Shown: positions 9,738-20,687, numbered from the stretch's first letter. The stretch is DNA of 64,000 nucleotides from Uranotaenia lowii (GCF_029784155.1 NC_073693.1:332386592-332450591); one strand, 5' to 3'. The notes: generated by a model not told the origin, from the sequence alone. Translations and numbers: made by a program.

Positions 9738-12700
9738 GCTCTAAGGGTCCAGCGCCGATTGACCGGCGCATAGGGCTGAGATAAAAGATCTCCACTGCTG
9801 GCGATCCGGAGCCAGCGTCTTCACTTGCTGCCAGCCAAGGTTCTCGTCAACTGTGCGGATTTCAGCGGCTAGACTTCGCCGCCACGAGCTTTTGGGCCTG
9901 CCTCTTCTTCGATGCCCATCTGGATTCCAGTCAAGCGCCTCTCTTCAAATCTCGTTTTCATCTCTTCGCAGCGTGTGCCCAATCCATCTCCACTTACGTT
10001 CCCGAATCTCGATTTCTAGCGCCTTTTGATGACACCGGCGATGAAGTTCAACGTTTGAGATCCAGTTGCCAGGCCACCAAGCGCGGATGATGTTCCGCAG
10101 GCAGCGATTCACAAAAACTTGCAGTTTTCGCGTCGTCACCGCATATGTGCACCAAGTTTCACACCCGTACAGCAATACGGATTTGACGTTTGAGTTGAAG
10201 ATTCGGATCTTAGTTCGTAGAGAGATCTGGCGTGACCGCCAGATGTTTCGGAGACTCGCAAACGCAAATCGGGCTTTTCTGATCCGGGTTTCGATGTCCT
10301 TCTTGGTACCACCATCAGGCGTAATCTGGCTACCAAGATACTGGAAGCACTCCACTGTCTCAACCTGTTGTCCAGCTACCACGAAATTGGAACGATTTTC
10401 TGTATTGATTTCCATCGACTTGGTCTTTCCGACATTGATTTTGAGACCTGCTGCCTTGGAGCTTTCGGTGAGGTCGTCGAGTTTGCTCTGCATGTCTTGT
10501 TGTGTTTGGGCGAGCAAAACAATATCGTCTGCCAGGTCAAGGTCGTTCAGTTGCTCCATGGTTGAAGGATTCCACGGCAATCCTCGGTTTGGTCTACAGT
10601 CAATCGATCCAGTCAAGATCTCATCCATTACGATGAGAAAAAGCAGCGGTGACAAAATACATCCTTGTCTCACTCCAGCAGTTACCGGGATTGGTTCGGA
10701 CAAGACACCGTCGTGCAAGACCTTACACGAAAATGCCTCGTACTGTGCTTCGATGAGATGGACTAGTTTCTCTGGGACCCCTCGTCGTCTAAGAGCAGCC
10801 CAGATGTTTTCGTGGTTCAGTCGGTCAAATGCTTTTTCGAAATCAACGAACACCAGCAGAAGAGAGTCCTGGAATTCGTTGATTTGTTCCAGTATTATTC
10901 GTAGCGTTGTGATGTGGTCCACACATGATTGTCCGGATCGGAATCCAGCTTGTTGCCGTCGGAGTGTAGCGTCGATTTTCTCCTGGATCCTGTTCAGGAT
11001 CACTTTGCAGAGTACTTTAAGGGTTGTACAGATCAAAGTTATGCCACGCCAGTTACCGCACTCTGTTAGGTCTCCTTTCTTTGGGACCTTTACGAGGATA
11101 CCCTGCATCCAGTCGGCCGGGAATGTTGCAGTATCCCAAATGTCAGCGAAAAGACGGTGCAACATTTGTGCTGACAAGACAGGGTCGGCTTTGAGCATTT
11201 CAGCAGGAATGCAATCGATTCCAGGCGCTTTGTTGGATTTCATGTCCTTGATTGCCGCTTCTATTTCAGCCAGCGTGGGCGCTTCCGAGTTGACGCCATT
11301 AATGCGACTTACTGTGGGCGCCTCGAGCTGCGGGTTCTGTTGGCCATTGCTATTTGTAACTCGGAAAAGTTGATCAAAATGCTCAGTCCAACGCTTGAGC
11401 TGATCTGTTCGATCTGTCAGCAGCTGACCTGCTCGGTTTTTCAGCGGCATTCTTGCATTAGTCCTTGCACCACTAAGGCGGCGAGAAATATCATATAATA
11501 ATCGGATATCTCCAATGGCGGCGGCTCTTTCTCCCTCTTCGGCTAGGGAGTTTGTCCAGGCTCTCTTGTCTCGTCTACAAGCTCGTTTAACTGCCTTTTC
11601 CAGCTCCGCATATCGTAAGCGGGCGGCTGCTTTGGCTGACCCGGTACATGCCTGCTCAATTCCGACTTTCGCCTTTCTCCGATCATCGATCATCCTCCAG
11701 GTTTCATCCGACATCCATTCACTTCGTCTTCCACAAACTTTACCGAGAGTACCATGGCTCGTCGTGATAAAGGCATTCTTGATTCCACACCACTGTTCTT
11801 CGACTGTTCCGTCTGTCGGCAGTTCCGAGGCTCGGGATTCTAGCTGTTCAACGTATGCCCTTTTCACCTCTGGATTCTCCAACCGGCGGACGTCGTATCG
11901 ACACCCGACTTTCTCCTCGCGCCGTTGGACACGCGCAACCCTCAGTCGTATCTCGCCAAGGACGAGGTGATGGTCGGATGCAATGTCTGCGCTTCGTTTG
12001 TTGCGGACATCAAGAAGGCTCCTTCTCCATTTTCGACTGATGCAGATGTGGTCAATTTGATTTTCTGTTCGGCCATCTCGGGATACCCAAGTGACCTTAT
12101 GTGCTGGTCGATGGGGGAAGAGCGATCCACCGATCACCATGTTGTTGTTGCCACAAAATTCTACAAACAGCTCTCCGTTTTCGCTCATCTGTCCTAGACC
12201 ATGGCGCCCCATGATGCGCTCAAAGTCCTGATTATCGGAGCCAATCTTTGCGTTGAAGTCGCCTAAGTGGATTTGAATGTCACCCTTCGGAATTCTCTCA
12301 ACCACGCTGTTCAATTGACTGTAAAACTGCTCTTTCTCCTGCAAATCGGCAACGTCAGTTGGCGCATAACACTGGACCATTGTAAGGTTTCTAACCCGTG
12401 TTCTGAATCTGGCTACGATTATTCTTTCGTTTATCGGTTCCCATCTTATGAGAGCCGCATGGGCCTGCGGGCTTAACAGGAAACCAACTCCTCGTTCCCG
12501 AGTAGCATGTTCTCCTCGTATGCCAGAGTAAAGCAGTACTTGCCCGGACTGTGTCTTGTGTTCTCCAGTGTTAGGCCAACGGACTTCGCTCAGTCCCAAT
12601 ATCTCTAGCTTGAGGCGGCTAGCTTCTCTAGCAAGTTGAGCCAGCTTTCCTGGCTGGGCAAGGGTCAAAACATTCCAAGTTCCAATTCTAGTCCGTGTTT

Positions 12701-13160
12701 TCATGCTAAAAGTTGTTGCCAAAGTTCCAATTCGGTTATTTCTTACCTCAGTTTCTGTAACAATACAAGATATCAGGAGCAGTAGGTTGTTAGCCTAAAG
12801 TCCCTATCCCGCGATGGGGCTGCCATCTTGGACTTAGCTGGCGGGAGCCGCATTTCATAAATTCAGCCGCTTGCTGCAAGACAGACGCTGTTTGAGCCGC
12901 CCCTGACCTGGAGAACAGACGCTCGGTTGTTGTTGCACGCCGCCCCTGACCTGGGGAACAGACGCGTACGGCCACCTTCTCAGTCTGCATGCGACCAAAG
13001 CATCCACCGGGGTTGGGTACCCGATCTCCGCTTAGGTTACTCGCACCCCAGCCGGCACCACTTTAGTGCTCAACTGAAAATGTTGCTCTTCATCAAATGA
13101 AGCCCTCTTGGGCCAAAAGGGGTATAAGCACAGAGAACAGACGTACAAGAAGTCCACGAA
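9738..13160 (-). mobile_element. RTE-like non-LTR retrotransposon, copy 1 (near full length)
   Basis: A minus-strand element. It has a ~440-bp GC-rich leader containing two tandem cgtctgttc-ccaggtcaggggcggc units, one long frame for endonuclease and reverse transcriptase, and a very short 3' end that stops about where LCAGQSALDP is encoded (near 9,742). Three further copies or pairs of copies in this window (51,750; 54,027; 60,886) and a relic at 31,820 align to it. The 5' limit is set where similarity and GC-rich character fade (near 13,160) and is approximate. It sits in antisense orientation inside the intron of the HEAT-repeat gene. Confidence 0.85.
9945..12722 (-). CDS. Endonuclease/reverse transcriptase of RTE-like retrotransposon
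   Basis: A 925-residue frame. Residues ~10-260 form an APE-type endonuclease with TWNVLTL, LSEVRW, QCYAPTD, HLGDFNAKIG, DHICISR and SDHHLV motifs. Residues ~500-760 form a reverse transcriptase with KAPGIDCIPAEML, FVDFEKAFDRLNH, GVRQGCILSPLLF and the catalytic DLADDIVLL. The C-terminal part carries YLGSQITPDGG and an RRW-rich segment ending WIGHTLRRDENEI. The protein nicks target DNA and copies its RNA at the nick. Met7 (MKTRTRIG) is an equally good start. Compared with the copy at 54,027, one base is missing after gagattt near 9,945. This shifts the frame and removes roughly the last 60 residues, so the copy is probably inactive although otherwise intact. RTE-clade placement is from motif style and the short 3' end. 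Confidence 0.85.
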   Translation of the reverse strand: MATTFSMKTRTRIGTWNVLTLAQPGKLAQLAREASRLKLEILGLSEVRWPNTGEHKTQSGQVLLYSGIRGEHATRERGVGFLLSPQAHAALIRWEPINERIIVARFRTRVRNLTMVQCYAPTDVADLQEKEQFYSQLNSVVERIPKGDIQIHLGDFNAKIGSDNQDFERIMGRHGLGQMSENGELFVEFCGNNNMVIGGSLFPHRPAHKVTWVSRDGRTENQIDHICISRKWRRSLLDVRNKRSADIASDHHLVLGEIRLRVARVQRREEKVGCRYDVRRLENPEVKRAYVEQLESRASELPTDGTVEEQWCGIKNAFITTSHGTLGKVCGRRSEWMSDETWRMIDDRRKAKVGIEQACTGSAKAAARLRYAELEKAVKRACRRDKRAWTNSLAEEGERAAAIGDIRLLYDISRRLSGARTNARMPLKNRAGQLLTDRTDQLKRWTEHFDQLFRVTNSNGQQNPQLEAPTVSRINGVNSEAPTLAEIEAAIKDMKSNKAPGIDCIPAEMLKADPVLSAQMLHRLFADIWDTATFPADWMQGILVKVPKKGDLTECGNWRGITLICTTLKVLCKVILNRIQEKIDATLRRQQAGFRSGQSCVDHITTLRIILEQINEFQDSLLLVFVDFEKAFDRLNHENIWAALRRRGVPEKLVHLIEAQYEAFSCKVLHDGVLSEPIPVTAGVRQGCILSPLLFLIVMDEILTGSIDCRPNRGLPWNPSTMEQLNDLDLADDIVLLAQTQQDMQSKLDDLTESSKAAGLKINVGKTKSMEINTENRSNFVVAGQQVETVECFQYLGSQITPDGGTKKDIETRIRKARFAFASLRNIWRSRQISLRTKIRIFNSNVKSVLLYGCETWCTYAVTTRKLQVFVNRCLRNIIRAWWPGNWISNVELHRRCHQKALEIEIRERKWRWIGHTLRRDENEI

Positions 13161-13344
13161 ACATGGGTAAAATTCTAAAGACCTTTTAAAACCGAAGAGA
13201 CGCCAGAGAGAACTGTCAAAAAAGGTGCGTTCTAAACAAAAAAAAACAAAATCTGGTCAGTTTTGAAAAAGGCGAATGAATAGGGGAGAATAGGTATACT
13301 TGATCCCAATTTCTTATATGCGTCATATCTTTTTGGAAAAATTT

Positions 13345-13780
13345 GGAAGATCGCCGATTTCCGTTAGGGAACCGGTCAGATTGGCAATGGCCACAACCCA
13401 GTGTCCCCAAATTATTTTCCCTATGGATTCCCTTCATCTTGAGGCCAAGAGCTTTCTTCTCATATGCCGCAAGTCTCAATCCGAAAAATTTCTATATTTC
13501 GTTCCGGAACCGATCAGATTGGCCAGACATGGCCACGACCCAGTGTCCCCGAACCGATTCTCTTATGGATTCCCTTGATCTTGAGACAAAGTGCTTTCTT
13601 GTCATACGCCGCAAGTCTCAATCTGATAACATCGACATTTTTCGTACCGGAACCGACCAGATTGATCATGGCCACGACCTATTGTCTCCGAATCGCTTCT
13701 CCTATGGATTCCCTTCATGAGAAGGCCAAAAGCATTTCTGCAATATGCCGCAAGTTTCGATCCGATAGCTTTAATTTTGT
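13345..13780. repeat. ~140-bp tandem repeat, about three units
   Basis: The phrases accggtcagattgg (13,371), accgatcagattgg (13,509) and accgaccagattga (13,652) mark three units of 138-143 bp. Each unit also contains tatggattccctt and atgccgcaagt-tc. The units have diverged by roughly a fifth. Short frames over the array are by-products. From 13,780 to 14,450 only AT-rich intronic sequence is seen. Confidence 0.8.
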
Positions 13781-14359
13781 ATTTGGGGAACCGCTTATCC
13801 TTATTTTTTTCAATAGCAACAAACGAATTTAAAAGAAAAATAATGTCGGGATCCATAAGCAATAGACTGCCCCAAATTTGTATGAGAAATTTCAAGCTTG
13901 TGAATTGTTTTGCGCTACAGGCTTAAATTGATCCTAGACCTAGTACAAGGTCTCATGCCAAATTTGGACAAGATCGGATCACGGAAAGGGGTCGCTCAAC
14001 GAGCCTAAAGTTTTTATGGGGTTTTGGGACGTTTTGTTCGGGAAGAACACGAAAATCCAGTTTTTCATGAATAACTTTGGTCACCTTCGGCCGATTTCTT
14101 TTGAAAACGGCTTTTCTCAAAGCCTAAACTATGACAAATATTTCATGACTGTGTTTTAGTGTAGTTTTGTATTCTGTTTTTTTTTGAATTGAACACTATA
14201 TAAAAAAAACACTCTTTACTACCATGTACTATATCAATCTAATCTAAAAAATCTAGTTTATATGAATGATTGGTGGCATACCAGTGCATTCAAGCGAGAT
14301 TTCTAGTATAATCTGGTACATTAATATTTATTCCATCACTCAATTTTAGAAGTCTGTAA

Positions 14360-14452
14360 AATCTGGGCAAAATCTGTGTCTGACCAAAAGGGTCTGACGA
14401 AGGGTCAAAAGTCTGTGTTTTACAGACAAATCTGGGCATCTGGCAACCCTGA
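14360..14452. mobile_element. Orphan TIR-element end (CTGGCAACCCTG)
   Basis: The sequence ends with ctggcaaccctg after several ctgtgtctgacc / tctgggca phrases. This matches the right-hand end style of the 22,536-23,700 element, whose TIR begins CAGGGTTGCCA. No matching left end was located, so this may be a fragment of an older insertion that abuts the nested cluster starting at 14,481. Confidence 0.35.
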
Positions 14453-15046
14453 ATCAAGAGTGAGATTGTCAACACATAAGCAGAGATGCCAACTGTTTTT
14501 CAGAAATGTCTGGAAGATTTTGAAAAAATGTCTGGAAAAGTCTGGATGGCGAACTTAATAGATGACGACCATTTTTTTTTACGCAATATTGCAGTCTAGG
14601 GAATAACATAGGCTTGCTAGATACTTTCAGAAAAAAGTGGGACATTTCACGAAAAAAACGGGACATTTAGGAAAATCTTAAGAAGTTTAATTGTGTAGCC
14701 AAACTTAAACGATTATCATCAGCCGAAGTTGTTCATAAAAGGTACACTAAGGATTTCTTTTTAACGCAGATTGATAATGCTCAGTTTTTCTTACATGACT
14801 TCTATTAATACGGTTTTTTGCCACATTAACCTTCCAAAGTCGTTCGGGTCAATATGACCCGAAGCGCACATTCAAATCATCATAACTCTTCGAGAAAAAA
14901 TCGCAAAAATTTGATTTTAAAAACCTCCCTGGGGAATCACGAAATACACAATCTGTAGTACCAGGCAACTTCCTGTGACCACCGGAAGTGCTCCCTCAAC
15001 AAAATCCGTAATTAGGCTGTTCGGGTCTATATGACCCGAGAGATTG

Positions 15047-15937
15047 CGTAGGTTCCCCTGGCCGCAAATATTGACCGATTTCGATGAATTTTTATTCATT
15101 GTATAGATAATTTATTCTAGTTTCTCAATATTGAAAAATAAAGTCGAAATATTTTACGAAATCACCAGTAGCTGATTCCGAATGAAAAAAGTCCCGAAAA
15201 AGAGCTCTTTTTAGAATGCCTATGACTTGAGACAGGTTCCAAATATTGCGCTGATTTTATAATATTTGGAATTGTCAAAAATAAATCTATCCATGGATGT
15301 ATAAGTTTTTGGTGGTCCAAAGGAAGTTTTGGCCGCTATCCCGGAACTTCCGGTAGAAAAAATTCTTACTTCAAAAAAGTCACCCAATTTTGGCTTTGCA
15401 TAGCTGTATCTCGGTTACCAATGGATCGATTTTCTAAATTCAAATTTTAGTTTTTTTTTCGTTAACTTTATTATTATTTTCGTAGAACATAGTTGGTTCC
15501 TCAAAAATCTCAGTTGTTCAGTATATGGTAATGAAACTCACATCTTTTTTGTCATTTTTCAAACTCCCCCTCGTGTCGGTGGGTTTACGCGATTTTGTTA
15601 GCGTGATTTCTCTAAAATTTGAACTTAAATTGGTCACTTTTTATATACCCAGAGATTCATTAGAATCTCCTCTTTCGATTGACATACATTTTGTGTGGTA
15701 TTTTGAAAATTTGTAGCAACGTTTTTTGAATTTACTGAAAGCTGCCAGATTTCAACCAGTTTGGTCCACGTTTTCAACAGGTTGGTGTACAAATCTCGCA
15801 CCCCTCACGTAGCTGCGGGAGACACAAATCCTGTAGCTCTCTTTTTGTCGCTCACCAAATCTACCACCCAACCCAGCAGCAGGAGGAACTGCCGTCTCGC
15901 CGCGTGGTTTGTTGATTGATTGTGCTGATGCTGATGC
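15047..15937 (+). repeat. Left arm of 890-bp inverted repeat
   Basis: The arm runs from gtaggttcccctggccgc to gattgtgctgatgctgatg. It is matched in reverse complement at 16,527-17,415 with only scattered substitutions (for example tttgtgtc versus tttgtttc near the reagent-like agctgcgggaga segment). The two arms are nearly the same length. Confidence 0.9.
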
Positions 15938-16032
15938 CTCTTTGCGTAGTAAATGTTTTGATTTTAAAATAGAGAAAGATTATTTTTCCAAATTGAAATA
16001 AGCTTCTTGAATCTTTTAAGATATTTTATCAT

Positions 16033-16142
16033 TAGAATTCTTCAGTGATACATTTGTTTTGAATGTTATCATGATTTTTTTCTGAATTTTCAGAATTTTA
16101 GAATTCTTCAGTGATACATTTGTTTTGAATGTTATCATGATT
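16033..16142. repeat. Tandem duplication of ~64 bp in the loop
   Basis: The segment beginning agaattcttcagtgatac and ending gttatcatgatt occurs at about 16,035 and again at about 16,099, i.e. one direct duplication within the loop of the palindromic element. Confidence 0.8.
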
Positions 16143-16204
16143 CTTTTCTTTTATTTCAAGCAGTGTCTACTGCATGAGACACAAAATCTATGATTCAAGT
16201 AACA

Positions 16205-16440
16205 AATATTCTGAAATTTTAATCAGAAACTTTAATCAGAAATCGGAATTTGAATCGGAATCTGAAATTAGAGTCTGAAATATGAAATTGAATCTGAATC
16301 AGAAATCGAAATCTGAATCTGAGATCTGAATCTGAATCTGAAATCTGAATCTGAAATCGGATCTTGAAATTTAAATCTGAATCTGAAATCTGAAATCTGC
16401 AATCTGAAATCTGTAATCTGAATCTGAAATCATGGACCCG
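16205..16440. repeat. Degenerate (GAATCTGAAATCT)n simple repeat
   Basis: Units of gaatctgaaatct and gaatcggaatct vary in length and base composition through the loop of the palindromic element. The minus strand gives an artefactual FRFRFQISDSD-like frame. There is no sign of a gene. Confidence 0.85.
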
Positions 16441-16526
16441 AACTTTAGAAATGTTGCCCATCCATTAAAATATTAAATCAAAAAAGATTCAAGCAATTCC
16501 TACAACAATAAAGCATTCATTTCGTT

Positions 16527-17415
16527 ATCAGCATCAGCACAATCAATCAACAAACCACGCGGCGAGACGGCAGTTCCTCCTGCTGCTGGGTTGGGTGGTA
16601 GATTTGGTGAGCGACAAAAAGAGAGCTACAGGATTTGTTTCTCCCGCAGCTACGTGAGGGGTGCGAGATTTGTACATCAACCTGTTGAAAACGTGGACCA
16701 AACTGGTTGAAATCTGGCAGCTTTCAGTAAATTCGAAAAACGTTGCTACAAATTTTCAAAACACCACACAAAATGTATGTCAATCGAAAGAGGAGATTCT
16801 AATGAATCTCTGGGTATATAAAAAGTGACCAATTTGAGTTCAAATTTTAGAGAAATCACGCTAACAAAATCGCGTAAACCCACCGACATGAGAGGGAGTT
16901 TGAAAAATGACAAAAAAGATGTGAGTTTCATTACCATATACTGAACAACTGAGATTTTTGAGGAACCAACTATGTTCTACGAAAATAATAATAAAGTTAA
17001 CGAAAAAAAAACTAAAATTTGAATTTAGAAAATCGATCCATTGGTAACCGAGATACAGCTATGCAAAGCCAAAATTGGGTGACTTTTTTGAAGTAAGAAT
17101 TTTTTCTACCGGAAGTTCCGGGATAGCGGCCAAAACTTCCTTTGGACCACCAAAAACTTATACATCCATGGATAGATTTATTTTTGACAATTCCAAATAT
17201 TATAAAATCAGCGCAGTATTTGAAACCTGTCTCAAGTTATAGGCATTCTAAAAAGAGCTCTTTTTCGGGACTTTTTTCATTCGGATTCAGCTACTGGTGA
17301 TTTCGTAAAATATTTCGACTTTATTTTTCAATATTGAGAAACTAGAATAAAATATCTATACAATGAATAAAAATTCATCGAAATCGGTCAATATTTGCGG
17401 CCAGGAGAACGTACG
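16527..17415 (-). repeat. Right arm of 890-bp inverted repeat
   Basis: Reverse-complement partner of 15,047-15,937, running from tcagcatcagcacaatc to ggccaggagaacgtac. High similarity along its whole length implies either a recent origin or continued gene conversion between the arms. Confidence 0.9.
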
Positions 17416-18842
17416 TAAACTGCAGGTCAAATTTATCAAAAATAGATTTGTACGGAAATTTTGCGAACGGCTTTGGAAGGTTAACTGTTATTTTCCACAG
17501 TTCTCGCAAACTAACACGTTATTTGAGAAAAAAAATATTTCAAGTCGTACATGTAAACGGCGGATTTGATACCGTGTGAAAACCTTTGTGTAATTTGTGT
17601 AAAAATTAGTTTGTTTGGTAATTTGTTTAAAATTTTGAAAAACTCAAGAAAACTTCCATCTTTCTATATTTTGGACAATTGAGTCGAAATTGAGTGGTGT
17701 ATAATATAAGGCAATTTAACTAAAATTCCGTCGAAAAAAATAATTTCCATAATTATTTTTATAAGCAACTTAAACAATATTTTCATCACACATTGGTTGA
17801 ACGGGCTCAAATAACACTTAACTGTTAAAAAGTATTATTAAGTATTGTCTTTTGTAAAATATGAAAAGTGTTAGTTATTTTGAGAAAAAGACGTATTTGA
17901 AATATTTTCTGTACAGCGTAGAAATAATCAGAATTTTTTACAGTGTCAGTCAGTTAACTATATAAAAGTTTTCCAAGAAAAAAAGCGGGACATTTTGAGG
18001 AAAAAGCGGGACAGCGGGACATTCAACAAAAAAGCGGGACATATCCCGCTTTTGCGGGACGGATAGCAACCCTAGAATAATACTCATTACTTGATATCAT
18101 TCATTCTATACACTATCGGCAACCTTTTGAGTCAGAAGAGCCAAAAACTTCAAATTTTCAAAATTTCAGAGTTTGAAAGAGCCACATTGAAGATTTATTG
18201 GTTTGTTAAAAAAAAACAAAATATACTAATGATCAGTGTACCTAAGTTTCACGAAAATTCTTCTAAAATCAAAAACAGTTTATTCTTACTCTTGGATATT
18301 TTTTCAATCTGCTTCTGATTATCATGGATTCTCTTATGGATCGATAATTCTTTTAACATGGTGTGATTTTATTGCAATTTAAATGCGATAGTAAATATTG
18401 TGGAGAAAATTTAAAATCCATTTCAAGCTTAAATGAACGCTTTGCATGATGTTAAAGTGAAAGAGTTTAACATACATATTAACTTAATTTAGAAATTCTT
18501 CGGCAAAGAAAAGCATACCACAAAAAATAACGAAGCAAAGGGAATAAATTTTCATATAATTTTCAAGCTTTCTCATGACAATTCCCCAGAATTAGTTTAT
18601 CTTTTCTGAATCCAGAAGAGTGAGGATAAATTCAACTGAAATTAATGTAGCCAAAAATTTAAATCTTGCTCCTGAAAACTGGTTACATATGTCATTCCAA
18701 ACATAAAATTTTCGAAATTCATGACAACAAGTGAACGAGTGTTCACAATTTTATGCATCTTTAAAATTCAAAAATATCATTTTATGTCCCATGTGATATC
18801 TTCAGCATTGTGTGTCCAATTAAATTAGAAATGAAATTTAAT

Positions 18843-18946
18843 AGCCTTGATGAATAATCTACATTGTAGAATCTACAATGAATCTACAATTGTTGATGAA
18901 TAATCTACATTGTAGAATCTACAATGTAGATTATTCATCAGGGCTT
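18843..18946. repeat. Fold-back hairpin with tandem half-copy
   Basis: A direct repeat (gatgaataatctacattgta... at 18,849 and 18,895) is followed by its inverse. As a result 18,895-18,939 is a perfect inverted repeat with 21-bp arms and a 3-bp loop, and the outer copies agccttgatg / catcagggct also pair. It could be a small fold-back element or a replication-slippage product. Confidence 0.85.
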
Positions 18947-19644
18947 ACTAAAGCTTAGATTACTGGAAAAAAAATCGGTAGTTTCACCAGTATAAATCTG
19001 TAATAATGTGACTTGAACCCTTTATTTAGATTCGTGACAAATAATAAAGAAACAGTAAAATTTAACTGGCAAGATTAGTTACTTTAGAAGTTTCGAAACT
19101 AAAATGAATAACAATAAATCAACGGGTAGTCCTTAATCCATAACGAAAAAAATAATTCCGTTACTGAAACTTCGCTCAAAATGTATGTGCTTTCGGTAAA
19201 TTTGGCTGCAGGCATCACACTTGAAATTTTAAATGTGTTTTAAGGATCAGAGGTTTACTTTTTTTTAAACACATACAATTTATTTATTAAAAAAAACTGG
19301 TACATTAAGTTATCGATTACAAGTATTTAACCTGTGATTGTGTTTCTAAATATATTTTAAGAAATGAGATTCTTATTCATTGTCAACTCTGATTCGCTCT
19401 AATTTGTAAATCTCAGTTCTTAGTTTTAGAATCTTTTCACTTGCTAAAACGTTAATTATTGAATAAACTTTCCACTGTACGTATCCAGGCCGGGAAAATC
19501 CAGGCATTGGGTTTCTAAATCTTAAACTCAAAACCAGGTAATAGCCGGGTAAATCCATACAAAATCTAGGTATTTTGCATCAAAGGCACGAGAAAAGTTG
19601 CAGAAAAAAAACACACGAAAAATGATTTCGGCAATCAAATCTTA

Positions 19645-20687
19645 GCTTAGCTTAGCTTAGCTTGATTGACTACTCACATCCACCTGAACTATGAAACCCG
19701 AAATGCGTGAACTTCTATGTCTACAATACTAAGTTTTTTCTAGTCATAAAGTGATTGCATTATCGGAATTATATTACTTTAGCTTCATTTAGAGCTCCAT
19801 CGTTGCAGGCGTGGCTCAGTAGAACGAATTCCACATCGCCAATGGTTGCTACTCCGTGATTGACCGAGGCCATCAATTTTGTCCAGAGGTCAAAAGAATG
19901 GTATCTGGGATTGACAGCACATTCACAATGAACAAAACTGATGCTCTCTCTTTCACATCAATAACGGCGCCGGCCACGTCCTAGTAGTCAATAGATAGGA
20001 TGGAAAATAGAGAAAAAGGATGAAAGAACAACGTTGTGCTTAAGGACCGAGGTTACCTCTGCATCCTAGCAAAAAAATATTTGTTGGAGATGGGGTAGAA
20101 GGATTCAATTGGGAGACACTTTTGACTAGTGTTTTGTTACATCCTACATTTTCTTATATACTATTTCCTAGTAAAATTCCGTTATAAAAAGTTTCTTTCG
20201 ATTTTTCTCAAACATATTTACTTTAAATAATAATTTCAAAACTAAAAAAAATCGATATGAAATTTTTGAAACGCGTCAGGAGTGAAAAAAATTGTTTTAT
20301 TTGTTTTTTTTTATATGAATTTTGTCTTTAGCTTTATATTTGAAACGGTATAAAAAGTTACGATTTTTGAACATAGTTTTTATTTTTTTCGTTTCAACTC
20401 ATAATTTTCGTGTTCTTAGTTTATGCATTTGTAAGTTTTTCATTTTTCCAACAATAGCAGCAACATCTTTTGATAATTTTCTTCCAGAAACCTTTTACTT
20501 TTTTAGAATTTATCTGACAATAACAAAACACCATAGATAGAATCAGGCCAGAATATAATGGGATGCACATTTTCGTTTAAAAAGAGAAGTCTGGAAAATC
20601 AGCAACAGCCAAGAAAGTGAAGCTAACAATCTTTCAATATAAAAATGAATCAGGTAGTTCTTTGTTAATTCCTTAATTTAAACTCTT
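19645..20687 (-). mobile_element. Retroelement with (AAGCT)n tail and 28-bp target duplication
   Basis: The interval is flanked by identical 28-bp direct repeats at 19,617-19,644 and 20,688-20,715 (beginning gaaaaatgatttcggcaatc). On the minus strand the element ends in gtcaatcaagctaagctaag and further AAGCT units abutting the target repeat, as expected for target-primed retrotransposition with a short tandem tail. The 3' ~480 bp (19,650-20,125) are shared, in opposite orientation, with the element at 48,186-49,698. The remaining 5' part does not obviously match. No reverse transcriptase is seen, so this is a truncated LINE or SINE-like copy. Confidence 0.75.

Larger units (their letters stand above)
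14830..17480. mobile_element. piggyBac-type nonautonomous element with giant inverted arms
   Basis: The element begins CCTTCCAAAGTCGTTCG and ends CGAACGGCTTTGGAAGG. It is flanked on both sides by TTAA (14,826-14,829 and 17,481-17,484), the target duplication characteristic of piggyBac elements; the tip CCTT also fits that superfamily. Just inside the left end are two small palindromes around tcgggtcaatatgacccgaa and tcgggtctatatgacccga. The bulk is an 890-bp inverted repeat (15,047-15,937 and 16,527-17,415) around a 590-bp loop. No transposase is present; mirrored 63-residue frames on the two arms are artefacts of the palindrome. Confidence 0.8.
14607..18075. mobile_element. TIR element with gcgggac-rich ends, containing a piggyBac-type element
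   Basis: The left end cataggcttgctagata is followed by agtgggacatttcacg and acgggacatttagg. The right end has agcgggac phrases before gcgggacggatagcaaccctag. The ends are thus inverted copies of a gggac-rich terminus with a diverged AGGGTTGCTA-like tip. An aataa-containing sequence flanks both sides, but no exact target duplication can be fixed. Its middle is occupied by the palindromic element at 14,830-17,480. Confidence 0.5.

Noticed and set aside
10066..11373. A 435-codon plus-strand frame opposite the RTE-like protein
   Set aside because: It is the antisense shadow of the endonuclease/RT frame and has no domain of its own.
15525..16937. Two near-identical 63-residue frames at 15,525 and 16,746
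   Set aside because: They arise from the two arms of the palindromic element and have no family match.
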